Shown here: one piece after another, positions 14,044-21,359 of the stretch
How the letters are laid out: every line of letters begins with the position of its first letter
How positions within the stretch are numbered: the first letter of the stretch is position 1
Source: Chlorobiota bacterium
GTDB taxonomy: Bacteria > Bacteroidota > Bacteroidia > Flavobacteriales > Flavobacteriaceae
Length of the DNA: 22,169 bases
NCBI GenBank assembly: GCA_013151975.1
Contig: JAADHG010000134.1
Coordinates: forward strand, 1 to 22,169
Reading direction: 5' to 3'
Notes under the pieces: generated by a model
Seen by the model: the letters and a program-made list of their open reading frames with translations, nothing else
Database searches by the model: none
Told to the model about the DNA's origin: nothing
Position numbers and translations under genes: made by a program

Positions 14044-14301
14044 TTATGTATCAATTGATCCCAAAACCCGTTTCATAAAACCATTTAAAGCTTCTTTTTT
14101 GGGTGTACCATCTTGTACCATTTTATAAACCTCGAGAGCACCATACATATTAGAAATAAGCTCGCCAATAACATCAAGTTCTTCGTCTTTAAGAGAAGGA
14201 ACTTCGGTAAGAGCTTCTAATGTTTCAATGGTTTCAATAACAAAATCTTCGTCATTGTCTTCAATGAATTGCGTGAGGTGTTTAATTATTGGTAACTTCA
14301 T
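14044..14301 (-). CDS. Small conserved helical protein, last gene of the peroxiredoxin operon (DUF6952-like)
   Basis: 85 aa, acidic and probably all-helical (FVIETIETLEALTEVPSLKDEEL, ELISNMYGALEVYKMVQDG, KEALNGFMKRVLG), with no Cys, signal peptide or membrane segment. It resembles a small flavobacterial family that I recall as DUF6952, found next to thioredoxin genes; the family number is from memory. Its start lies 20 bp inside the thioredoxin gene (ATGAAGTTACC overlaps the codons for DEVTNN), an overlap that normally means coupled translation and a matched product ratio. Function is unknown. The context suggests a partner or modulator of the peroxiredoxin-thioredoxin pair. Confidence 0.75.
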   Translation of the reverse strand: MKLPIIKHLTQFIEDNDEDFVIETIETLEALTEVPSLKDEELDVIGELISNMYGALEVYKMVQDGTPKKEALNGFMKRVLGSIDT

Positions 14302-14593
14302 CTACGAGTTCTTTTAATACATCAAATTTGTTTGTTTGTACCTGATTAATAAAACTTCCATTTTTAAAAGTAGCAAATGTTGGTAAATTATCAACCGTTG
14401 CCATTTTACGAGATTCAGGAAATTTTTCAGCATCTACAATTACAAATGTAGCATTTTCATTTTCTGAAGCCAATTTTTTAAACTTGGGTTTCATAATTCT
14501 ACAATTACCACACCAAGATGCAGCATATTGTACAATAACAATATCATTAGTATTTACTATGTCTTGTAAATTATCTTGATTTAATTCTTGCAT
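14282..14593 (-). CDS. Thioredoxin family protein
   Basis: 103 aa, a single thioredoxin fold without a signal peptide, hence cytoplasmic. The active site is WCGNC (Trp27, Cys28, Cys31) instead of the classical WCGPC; losing the Pro usually shifts redox potential. The cis-Pro loop (VDNLPTFATFKNG) is present. It starts 10 bp after the peroxiredoxin stop and overlaps the following small gene by 20 bp. Recycling of the adjacent peroxiredoxin by this thioredoxin is the natural reading of the operon, though not shown by sequence alone. Confidence 0.9.
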   Translation of the reverse strand: MQELNQDNLQDIVNTNDIVIVQYAASWCGNCRIMKPKFKKLASENENATFVIVDAEKFPESRKMATVDNLPTFATFKNGSFINQVQTNKFDVLKELVDEVTNN

Positions 14594-14603
14594 AATATTG
14601 CTT

Positions 14604-15242
14604 TTAGTGTGTTGCTAAATATTCAGCAGTACCTTTTGCATTAGGTTGCATAGCATCTTTGCCTTCTTCCCAATTTGCTGGACACACTTCTCCTTTTTCT
14701 TGTACATGAGTTAAAGCATCAATAATTCGCAAAAATTCTTGTACGTTTCTACCCAATGGCATGTTATTTATACCTTCATGTTGTACAGTACCTTCTTCGT
14801 CAATTATATAAGTAGCTCTATACGTTACATTATCTCCTTCAACTTGAATTGTATCAGTTGCTTCGTCATAGGTTTCGTTAGTAATATCCAATATTCCTAA
14901 GACACTAGATAAGTTTCTGTTACTGTCAGCAAGAATAGGGTAAGTTACGCCTTCAATGCCTCCATGATCTTTTGAAGTATTTAACCATGCAAAATGAACT
15001 TCGGGAGTATCACATGATGCACCAATTACTATAGTGTTGCGTTTTTCAAATTCTCCTAGTGCTGCTTGAAACGCATGCAGTTCAGTTGGGCAAACAAATG
15101 TAAAATCTTTTGGATACCAAAATAACAGTACTTTTTTCGTGTTATTTACAGCTTCTTCTAGAACATTCACCTTAAAAGTGTCTCCCATATCATTCATTGC
15201 ATCAACGCTTAAATTTGGGAATTTTTTACCTACTAATGACAT
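14604..15242 (-). CDS. 2-Cys peroxiredoxin (AhpC/Prx1 type)
   Basis: 212 aa. The peroxidatic Cys51 is in KDFTFVCPTELHAFQ, and the resolving Cys187 is in GEVCPANWEEGKDAM near the C-terminus, the typical 2-Cys arrangement. It removes hydrogen peroxide and organic peroxides. No ahpF lies in the window; the next gene is a thioredoxin, the likely reductant. Family features GASCDTPEVHFAW and GITYPILADSNR-type strands are present (here GVTYPILADSNR). It is first in a three-gene operon with a TATATTTG -7 element 39 bases upstream of the ATG. Confidence 0.93.
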   Translation of the reverse strand: MSLVGKKFPNLSVDAMNDMGDTFKVNVLEEAVNNTKKVLLFWYPKDFTFVCPTELHAFQAALGEFEKRNTIVIGASCDTPEVHFAWLNTSKDHGGIEGVTYPILADSNRNLSSVLGILDITNETYDEATDTIQVEGDNVTYRATYIIDEEGTVQHEGINNMPLGRNVQEFLRIIDALTHVQEKGEVCPANWEEGKDAMQPNAKGTAEYLATH

Positions 15243-15280
15243 ATTTTTTATGTTTTAAATGATTATTAATTTTCTAATCA

Positions 15281-15288
15281 CAAATATA
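15281..15288 (-). promoter_or_regulatory. -7 promoter element of the peroxiredoxin operon (TATATTTG)
   Basis: On the - strand TATATTTG matches TAnnTTTG exactly and would give a leader of about 30 nt before the ATG at 15242. A -33 TTG is not obvious at the standard spacing. Confidence 0.5.
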
Positions 15289-15383
15289 AAACACAACTAT
15301 TGAATTTGTAGTAATTAAAATTTTAATTTTTTATCAAGTAATAGTTTTTAATTATTGCTAATTAAAATCTTAATAAATTAATT

Positions 15384-16871
15384 CTATTTAGAAATAAGTT
15401 GTTTTATTTTTATAGAAAAACCAGCAAATACTAAAGTCATAATCGGGCTTAACCAATTAAATATAGCAAAGAAGAAATAGTCTGCAACGGAAACACCTAA
15501 AACACCACTTTGGTAAGCACCACATGTGTTCCAAGGAACAAGAACGGAAGTCACAGTTCCTGAATCTTCCAAAGTTCTACTCAAGTTTTCTGGTGCTAAG
15601 TTTTTATCTTCATACGCTTTTTTAAACATTTTGCCTGGAACAACAATTGCTAAATATTGGTCAGATGCAGTAACATTTAACGCTAAGCAACTTGCAACAG
15701 TACTGGCAAACAATCCAAAAGTAGTTTTTGCTAAACTTAAAAGGGATTGACTTATTTTTGATAATGCTCCTATGGCATCCATGATACCTCCAAAAACCAT
15801 GGCACAAATTATGAGCCAAATGGTTCCAAGCATTCCTGACATCCCTTTCCCAGAAGCTGAAAATAATCCTTTTAAAGTTTCATTGTCAGTTGCTATTGAT
15901 GTTTTTACAGTAATTGCGTCCATAACACCTCTGTATGCAGATTTAAATGATAATGATTCAACCCCTGCAATTTGTGCTACAATATGAGGTTGAAAAATAA
16001 CAGCAAAAATGGCACCTAATAGCGTGCCAATTAATAATGCAACTAGTGGTGGCGTTTTTTTAATTATTAAAACTATAACTACAGCAGGTACTAAAAATAT
16101 CCAAGGGTTAATATTAAACGTTGTTTTTAAGTCATTTAAAAGTACCGATGTGTCTGCTGCGCCAGAAGTATCTTGTGTGAAGCCTAGAATAATAAATACT
16201 ATTAATGTTATAGTAATTGTTGGAATAGTAGTTTTTGCCATATATTTAATATGTGCAAATAATTCGCTACCAGCCATTGCGGGAGCAAGATTTGTAGTGT
16301 CACTTAACGGAGACATTTTATCTCCAAAATATGCTCCTGATAAAATTGCTCCAGCAGTCATGCCTAACGAAACACCTAGTGCTTCACCTATTCCTATAAG
16401 TGCAATACCAACAGTGGCAGAGGTTGTCCAACTACTTCCTGTTGCGATTGATATTATGGCACATATAACAACACTTGCTGCTAAAAATATTGTGGGATTT
16501 AATATTTGTAATCCATAATATATCATAGATGGGATTATGCCACTAATAAGCCATGTTCCAGCTAAAGCTCCTACCATTAATAGAATTAATAAAGCTCCTG
16601 TTGTAGATTGAATATTTTCCGCAACCTCTTCAAGCATTTGTTGGAACGAAACCTTATTAAAAGCACCAACTATTGCAGCAACAGCTCCTCCCATTAATAA
16701 AATAAATTGATTTGAACCACTTAAGGCATCATCTCCATAAACATAAACATTGAAAGCAAGCATTCCTACCAAAGCAATTACTGGAATGAGTGCTTCCCAT
16801 ATATTAAGTTCTTTGTTTTCAACAATATGTTCATCTTGTGGTAGTTTTGGTTTTATGTCTTGGCTTTCCAT
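15384..16871 (-). CDS. nhaC: Na+/H+ antiporter, NhaC family
   Basis: 495 aa with about eleven to twelve hydrophobic segments and a short charged N-terminus, fitting an inner-membrane secondary transporter. Family traits include the TGSSWTTSATVGIALIGIG stretch, GAYFGDKMSPLSDTTNLAP with its charged and polar residues in the membrane core, and LEDSGTVTSVLVPWNTCGAY near the C-terminus. NhaC-type carriers exchange Na+ for H+. Related members (for example malate/lactate antiporters) move organic acids, so the exact substrate is not certain. It is separated from the peroxiredoxin operon downstream by 141 bp of very AT-rich DNA and from the PLP-enzyme gene upstream by 127 bp holding that gene's terminator, so it is probably transcribed alone. 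Confidence 0.88.
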   Translation of the reverse strand: MESQDIKPKLPQDEHIVENKELNIWEALIPVIALVGMLAFNVYVYGDDALSGSNQFILLMGGAVAAIVGAFNKVSFQQMLEEVAENIQSTTGALLILLMVGALAGTWLISGIIPSMIYYGLQILNPTIFLAASVVICAIISIATGSSWTTSATVGIALIGIGEALGVSLGMTAGAILSGAYFGDKMSPLSDTTNLAPAMAGSELFAHIKYMAKTTIPTITITLIVFIILGFTQDTSGAADTSVLLNDLKTTFNINPWIFLVPAVVIVLIIKKTPPLVALLIGTLLGAIFAVIFQPHIVAQIAGVESLSFKSAYRGVMDAITVKTSIATDNETLKGLFSASGKGMSGMLGTIWLIICAMVFGGIMDAIGALSKISQSLLSLAKTTFGLFASTVASCLALNVTASDQYLAIVVPGKMFKKAYEDKNLAPENLSRTLEDSGTVTSVLVPWNTCGAYQSGVLGVSVADYFFFAIFNWLSPIMTLVFAGFSIKIKQLISK

Positions 16872-16941
16872 AAATTGTAAAATAGTTAAATTTTTAAAAA
16901 ATGTAATGTTACGATTTTAGGCTTAGTTGTGCAAGTGAAAC

Positions 16942-16974
16942 AAAAAGGTCCGAAGTTTAACTTCAGACCTTTTT
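16942..16974 (-). terminator. Intrinsic terminator after the Cys/Met PLP-enzyme gene
   Basis: AAAAAGGTCCGAAGTT (16942-16957) and AACTTCAGACCTTTTT (16959-16974) form a 16-bp stem, with one wobble on the - strand and a very tight loop. T-tracts flank it on both strands. It lies 25 bp beyond the stop codon at 16999. Confidence 0.8.
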
Positions 16975-16998
16975 AAATAAGTATATTGTAATTTAATG

Positions 16999-18228
16999 TT
17001 ACACAGTTTCTTGTAACCTATTATTAGGTTCTAAAATATTTAAGTCTTCCATACATTTCCGCATAGTTTGATAGGTGCGCTCAATGTCATCATCTAATCC
17101 AATAGAAAAACGAATTAATCCATCGCTTAAACCCATTTCAATTTGCTCCTCTTCAGGAATTTCACTTGAAGTAGAGCTACCTGGAGCTGAAAATAATGTT
17201 TTGTAGAATCCTAGGCTTACCGCAAGATAACCTAAGTTTTCATGTTGCATGAGTTCCATTAAGGCATTGGCATTATTAAGTGAGCCCACATCTATAGTTA
17301 GCATACCGCCAAAGCCATATTCTATATTCATCATGGATTTAAATGTTATATGAGATGGATGTGATTCTAATCCAGGATACACTGTTTTTAAGCCATCTGC
17401 TTCAAATTTATTAGCTAGATAATGTGCATTTTTGCTATGTTGTTTCATTCTAATATGAAGAGTTCTCATATTTTTTAAAATTGAAGACGCTCTTAAGCTA
17501 TCCATTGTAGAACCCAACAGCATAGATGCACCGTCGTTTACATTTCGCAATTGATCAATAAATTCTTGAGTACCACAAACTACACCACCTACAGTATCAC
17601 TAGAACCATTAATGAATTTTGTTAAGCTGTGTATCACTATATCCGCACCTAGTTTTGCAGGTGAAATTGATAATGGTGAGAAAGTATTATCTACTACTAA
17701 TTTTAAATTGTGTTTTTTAGCCAATTTTGATAATGCTAAAATATCAGCAACTTCTAAAAGCGGATTGCTTACAGACTCGCAGTATAGCACTTTTGTGTTT
17801 TTTGTAATAGCAGATTCTACTACATCTAGCTTTGTAATATCTACAAATGATGTTTCAATATTAAGTCTTGGTGTGAAATTTTTTAAAAAAGCGTAAGTCC
17901 CACCATAAATAGTCCTGCTTGAAACAATATGATCTCCAGCTTCACAAAGTTGTAATAAAACAGGAGTAATAGCTCCCATTCCAGATGCTGAAACATTTGC
18001 TGTTTCTGTACCTTCCATTGCAGCCAAAGCTTCGCCTAAGTATAAGTTTGAAGGCGATGTATGACGAGAGTATAAATAGCAGCCATCTGCGTTACCTTCA
18101 AAAGTATCGAACATGGTTTTTGCTGATAAGAATGTATAGGTAGAGGAGTCGGAAATTGATGGGTTAACACCACCATATTCTCCAAAGTATTGTAAATCTT
18201 GAATTTTGTTTGCTGGATTAAATGACAT
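16999..18228 (-). CDS. Cys/Met-metabolism PLP-dependent enzyme (cystathionine gamma-synthase / methionine gamma-lyase type)
   Basis: 409 aa, cytoplasmic, fold type I. PLP anchors are all present: Lys204 (HSLTKFINGSSDTVGG) forms the Schiff base, Asp180 (VVDNTFSPL) contacts the pyridine nitrogen, Tyr108 stacks on the ring, and the YSR motif (53-55) gives phosphate contacts from the neighbouring subunit. The family handles cystathionine, methionine or homoserine derivatives. Position 110, which aligns with the signature Cys116 of Pseudomonas methionine gamma-lyase, is Gly (IYGGTYAF), so that activity cannot be assumed. Divergent transcription from an Lrp/AsnC regulator 169 bp away fits amino-acid-responsive control. 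Database labels would vary between aminotransferase, cystathionine gamma-lyase and methionine gamma-lyase. Confidence 0.85.
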   Translation of the reverse strand: MSFNPANKIQDLQYFGEYGGVNPSISDSSTYTFLSAKTMFDTFEGNADGCYLYSRHTSPSNLYLGEALAAMEGTETANVSASGMGAITPVLLQLCEAGDHIVSSRTIYGGTYAFLKNFTPRLNIETSFVDITKLDVVESAITKNTKVLYCESVSNPLLEVADILALSKLAKKHNLKLVVDNTFSPLSISPAKLGADIVIHSLTKFINGSSDTVGGVVCGTQEFIDQLRNVNDGASMLLGSTMDSLRASSILKNMRTLHIRMKQHSKNAHYLANKFEADGLKTVYPGLESHPSHITFKSMMNIEYGFGGMLTIDVGSLNNANALMELMQHENLGYLAVSLGFYKTLFSAPGSSTSSEIPEEEQIEMGLSDGLIRFSIGLDDDIERTYQTMRKCMEDLNILEPNNRLQETV

Positions 18229-18344
18229 ATTATAGTTTGATTTAAAAATGTTTTACTATCACAAATTTCGGGTTAATTAGATTAATAATCAATGTATATC
18301 ATTATATTTAGAAAATAAATCTATCTAAAAGCATATTTATTGAA

Positions 18345-18363
18345 TTAAAATAACTAATTTTAA
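18345..18363. promoter_or_regulatory. Palindrome in the divergent intergenic region (possible Lrp-type operator)
   Basis: TTAAAAT-AACTA-ATTTTAA is a perfect 7+7 inverted repeat with a 5-bp centre, 34 bp before the regulator's ATG. Two smaller ones, GATTA-A-TAATC (18280-18290) and AATG-TATAT-CATT (18291-18303), adjoin each other nearer the enzyme gene. Length and AT content suit an Lrp/AsnC site, but in DNA this AT-rich chance palindromes are common. Confidence 0.35.
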
Positions 18364-18397
18364 AATTGAATTAACTATTACTGAAAATTTTTCGATT

Positions 18398-18856
18398 ATG
18401 ACATTTGACACTATTGACAGAAATTTACTAGAGTTGTTGCAGCATGATAGTAAACAAACAAACAAAGAATTATCAAACAAGTTACTTTTATCTGTTACTG
18501 CAGTTTACGAACGTATTAAAAAATTGGAGAGGGCAGGAGTTATAGAAAAGTATGTAGCTCTAGTAAATAAAGAAAAGATAAACAAGTCTTTTGTAGCGTT
18601 TTGTAATATTAAGCTTGTTCAGCATACACACGATTATGTTATTAAATTTGAAAAAGAGGTTGCTAATTTAAATGAAGTTGTTGAATGTTATCATATTAGT
18701 GGCGATTACGATTATTTATTAAAAGTTTTGGTAGCCGACATGAAAGCTTTTAGAGAATTTATGGTAGAAAAACTAACCACCATCAGTCATATAGGTAGTA
18801 CTCATAGTACATTCATGATTAATGAGGTAAAGTTTACAACAGCTATTAATATTTGA
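18398..18856 (+). CDS. Lrp/AsnC family transcriptional regulator
   Basis: 152 aa, the family's normal length. The N-terminal winged helix (about 4-60: IDRNLLELLQHDSKQTNKELS, then SVTAVYERIKKLERAGVIEKY) binds DNA, and the C-terminal RAM domain (about 70-150: FCNIKLVQH, VECYHISGDYDYLLKVLVADM) forms the amino-acid-sensing oligomer. It is divergent from the Cys/Met PLP-enzyme gene, its most likely target, and from this position probably autoregulates. The effector is unknown; methionine or a related amino acid is the natural guess. The stop is 4 bp before the next gene. Confidence 0.93.
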   Translation: MTFDTIDRNLLELLQHDSKQTNKELSNKLLLSVTAVYERIKKLERAGVIEKYVALVNKEKINKSFVAFCNIKLVQHTHDYVIKFEKEVANLNEVVECYHISGDYDYLLKVLVADMKAFREFMVEKLTTISHIGSTHSTFMINEVKFTTAINI

Positions 18857-18860
18857 TTTT

Positions 18861-19487
18861 ATGTCATCAACCAAATATAAATTAGCTGAATTTTTATTCA
18901 TATTTATAATTCTTCCTATTTCATTTGCATTAAAATTTTCCATTAGGATTAAGTTATTCATAGGTGTTATAGGGTTATTATATGTCATTTTTATATTACT
19001 AAGAATTGAAAAGAATAAATTTGTAATTGCACCAAATATTAACTGGAACGCTTTCTGGAAGCATACGTCTATTAAATTTATAGTTATTGCCATAATAACA
19101 ACTGTGTTTGTTTGGTTTACTGGTAAAGAGGTGTTGTTTAATGTAATACTTAATAAACCTAAACTGTGGGTAATAATTTTGTTTATCTATAGTTTCTTTT
19201 CCGTTTATCCGCAAGAATTAATTTATAGAACTTTCTTTTTTCAGCGTTACAAATCATTCTTTAAAAGCAGTAATTTATTATTGTTTGTTAATGCAATTGT
19301 ATTTTCACTTGGTCATATATTTTTTAGAAATACTTTGGTTTTAATGCTTACTTTTTTAGGAGGTTTACTCTTTGCTTTTACATATAACAAAACAAAATCC
19401 ACACTTTTAGTATCCATAGAACACGCTATTTATGGATGTTGGTTGTTTACTGTTGGGATGGGAAGTATGCTTGGGTTTCCTTCGTAG
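18861..19487 (+). CDS. CPBP/CAAX-type intramembrane protease homologue
   Basis: 208 aa with about six to seven hydrophobic segments. The three CPBP (Abi) motifs are recognisable. Motif 1 is Q118-E119-L-I-Y-R123 where EExxxR is usual, motif 2 is F148-S-L-G-H152, and motif 3 includes H188 in SIEHAIYG. Glu119, Arg123 and both His are kept, but the first Glu of the pair is Gln. In Rce1-type glutamic proteases the catalytic Glu lies in this pair, so activity may be changed or lost; it also could be a member in which only the second Glu matters. It follows the Lrp-type gene by 4 bp and is probably co-transcribed with it. Substrate unknown. Confidence 0.8.
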   Translation: MSSTKYKLAEFLFIFIILPISFALKFSIRIKLFIGVIGLLYVIFILLRIEKNKFVIAPNINWNAFWKHTSIKFIVIAIITTVFVWFTGKEVLFNVILNKPKLWVIILFIYSFFSVYPQELIYRTFFFQRYKSFFKSSNLLLFVNAIVFSLGHIFFRNTLVLMLTFLGGLLFAFTYNKTKSTLLVSIEHAIYGCWLFTVGMGSMLGFPS

Positions 19488-19514
19488 AATTTAGAAAATT
19501 AGAATGACACTATA

Positions 19515-20750
19515 TTAATACCAGCGTTTCTTTTTCTTTTTTGAAGCGGCCGATTTTCTACCTTTCCTGTGTTTGCTGCCTTTCTTTTTGTGTACTTCAG
19601 GTTTTGCTTTCGGGTCTAGAGGATACGGATGATTTTCTTCAACAGGAATGGTTGTATGGATTAACTTTTGAATACTCAGTACATAATCTTTTTCGTCAGC
19701 AGAACAAAACGAATACGATATTCCTGTATTTCCTGCTCTTCCAGTTCTTCCAATACGATGTACATAAGTTTCAGCTACATTTGGCATATCGAAATTAATA
19801 ACTGCATCTAGATTATCAATATCAAGACCGCGTGCGGCAACATCTGTTGCTATTAAAATATTAACTTCTTTATTTTTAAATCTATTTAAAGCAGTTTGTC
19901 TTGCACTTTGTGTTTTATCACCATGAATACTACCAACATTATAATTGTTTTTGAGCAGTGTTTTTTCTAATTTATCTACTCCAAATTTTGTACGTCTAAA
20001 TATGATAATGTTTCCTTTTATGGTATTTCTAAGTAAATGCAGGCACAGTTCTATTTTCTTTGGTTTTGGCGTAAAGTATAGCCATTGATTAATATTTTTA
20101 GTAACTGAAGACGTAGCAGAAATTTGAACTCTTTCAGGAGTCTTTAAGATTGTATTAGCTAATTGCTCAACCTTATAAGGCATGGTCGCCGAAAACAATA
20201 ACGTCTGCTTTTGTTTTTGACACAAGCGTTCAATTTTTTTAACATCATCAATAAAACCCATATCTAACATTAAATCGGCTTCATCTAGTACTAATACCTC
20301 AATATAGTCTAGGTTAATAATGTCTTGTTTGTGTAAATCTAGGAGACGACCAGGAGTAGCCACCAAAATATCAACGCCTTTTTTAAGAATATCCTTTTGA
20401 GGTTCAATAGATGTACCTCCAAAAACTACTGCTGTTCTTAAATTGGTGTATTTTCCGTATACTTTGAAGTCGTTTTCAATTTGTCCGGCAAGCTCACGCG
20501 TTGGACTAATGATTAGAGACCTAATTTTTTTACCCTTTTTGGGAGCGTCTAGTTTGCTTATTAATAATTCTAAGATAGGCAAAGCAAAGGCAGCAGTTTT
20601 TCCAGTACCTGTTTGTGCTGAAGCAATGACATCTTTTTTATCTAATACCAAAGGAATAGTGCTTTCCTGCACAGGAGTAGGAACACTGTAATTTTTTTCT
20701 GAAAGAGCTTTTAATAGTGAATTACTTAGCTGGAGTGCTTTAAAGGACAT
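19515..20750 (-). CDS. DEAD-box ATP-dependent RNA helicase
   Basis: 411 aa: two RecA-like domains plus a short, strongly basic tail (about 370-411, KKKGSKHRKGRKSAASKKKK). All motifs are seen in order: Q motif (FKALQLSNSLLKAL ... PTPVQ), Walker A AQTGTGKT, PTRELAGQ, TPGRLLDL, VLDEADLMLDMGF, SATMP, and in domain 2 HGDK, ATDVAARGLD and YVHRIGRTGRAG. It unwinds RNA; members of this RhlE/SrmB-like group act in ribosome assembly or cold-dependent RNA handling. It starts 7 bp downstream of the YwbE gene's stop, so these two are almost certainly in one transcript. It is convergent with the CPBP gene across a 27-bp gap in which no hairpin is seen. Confidence 0.95.
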   Translation of the reverse strand: MSFKALQLSNSLLKALSEKNYSVPTPVQESTIPLVLDKKDVIASAQTGTGKTAAFALPILELLISKLDAPKKGKKIRSLIISPTRELAGQIENDFKVYGKYTNLRTAVVFGGTSIEPQKDILKKGVDILVATPGRLLDLHKQDIINLDYIEVLVLDEADLMLDMGFIDDVKKIERLCQKQKQTLLFSATMPYKVEQLANTILKTPERVQISATSSVTKNINQWLYFTPKPKKIELCLHLLRNTIKGNIIIFRRTKFGVDKLEKTLLKNNYNVGSIHGDKTQSARQTALNRFKNKEVNILIATDVAARGLDIDNLDAVINFDMPNVAETYVHRIGRTGRAGNTGISYSFCSADEKDYVLSIQKLIHTTIPVEENHPYPLDPKAKPEVHKKKGSKHRKGRKSAASKKKKKRWY

Positions 20751-20757
20751 ATTGAAT

Positions 20758-20979
20758 TTATTTAGATTGAATGTCTAAAATAGTTTTAACACGGCCAATT
20801 TTACCTGATTCTAATTGCACTTTAATACCATGAGGATGATTTGACGACTTAGTAAGTAACCGCTTAACTATACCATGAGTTAGATTGCCCGAACGTTGAT
20901 TGTGCTTTTCTACAATAGCAACGTGCTTACCAATTTGGATGTCTTTTCTAAGTTTTCCATCCAATTGAATATGCTCCAT
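20758..20979 (-). CDS. YwbE family protein
   Basis: 73 aa, basic, cytoplasmic. The sequence VAIVEKHNQRSGNLTHGIVKRLLTKSSNHPHGIKVQLESGKIGRV is characteristic of the YwbE family, a short SH3/KOW-like beta-barrel protein of unknown function. The basic surface and the helicase gene 7 bp downstream suggest RNA or ribosome association, which is inference only. The upstream 67 aa gene ends 22 bp before its start, so the three may form one operon. Confidence 0.88.
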   Translation of the reverse strand: MEHIQLDGKLRKDIQIGKHVAIVEKHNQRSGNLTHGIVKRLLTKSSNHPHGIKVQLESGKIGRVKTILDIQSK

Positions 20980-21001
20980 TAGTATATAATATAGCGTTTT
21001 A

Positions 21002-21205
21002 TTAGGATACTTTATTTAAGGCTTTTCCATTTTTGTATTCGCCTAAAACAATAACATCTTTACTTTTTTCGTATTCTTTTATAGCAAATTCCATTTGCTT
21101 TTGATTATCTCTCCTTATTTTTATTCCTGTTCTAGATCCTCTATTTCTTATTTCAATATAAAATCCGTCTCTTAAATCTAAAGGTCTTGTTGGAGGTCTT
21201 CCCAT
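21002..21205 (-). CDS. Small hypothetical protein ahead of the ywbE-helicase pair
   Basis: 67 aa, basic. I do not recognise a named family. It begins MGRPPTRPLDLRDGFYIEIR, continues with a strand-rich basic part (RGSRTGIKIRRDNQKQ) and a helix (MEFAIKEYEKSK), and ends with a VIVLGEYKNGKAL hairpin. There are no Cys, membrane segments or signal peptide. The basic, compact make-up and position in front of YwbE and a helicase would suit a nucleic-acid or ribosome-associated protein. A -7 element (TATCTTTG, 21282-21289) lies 76 bases upstream of the ATG. The reading frame is well defined and has the same A-rich start context as its neighbours. Confidence 0.7.
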   Translation of the reverse strand: MGRPPTRPLDLRDGFYIEIRNRGSRTGIKIRRDNQKQMEFAIKEYEKSKDVIVLGEYKNGKALNKVS

Positions 21206-21281
21206 AATTATCTATAACTTTTTGTTGTGAATGTATTGAAAATTTATTTAAAATAAGATTTTAAATAAAAAATCAATCTGG

Positions 21282-21289
21282 CAAAGATA
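21282..21289 (-). promoter_or_regulatory. -7 promoter element for the small protein-ywbE-helicase operon (TATCTTTG)
   Basis: TATCTTTG on the - strand is an exact TAnnTTTG match and is the same octamer as upstream of ribB. The implied leader is about 70 nt, which is longer than at the other promoters in this window. No other good candidate is closer. Confidence 0.5.
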
Positions 21290-21312
21290 CAATAAGTTTG
21301 GATTAAAATCCT

Positions 21313-21359
21313 ACTCTATTATAGATTATAGTTATGGCAGTATAAAGCACTCTATTATA
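21313..21359. repeat. Direct repeat pair ACTCTATTATA around the end of the dehydrogenase gene
   Basis: ACTCTATTATA is found at 21313-21323 and 21349-21359; the second copy covers the stop codon of the dehydrogenase gene. The 25 bp between are GATTATAGTTATGGCAGTAT-like and contain nothing recognised. The rest of the 21206-21354 gap holds only AT-rich DNA and the promoter element noted above. Confidence 0.5.

Noticed and set aside
15313..15328. Perfect palindrome AATTAAAATTTTAATT near the peroxiredoxin promoter
   Set aside because: It is made only of A and T in a very AT-rich gap, so chance is a sufficient explanation; too weak for a terminator.
16009..16518. A 169 aa + strand reading frame opposite the NhaC-type gene
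   Set aside because: It is antisense to conserved antiporter motifs, a common artefact of hydrophobic genes, and has no start context of its own.
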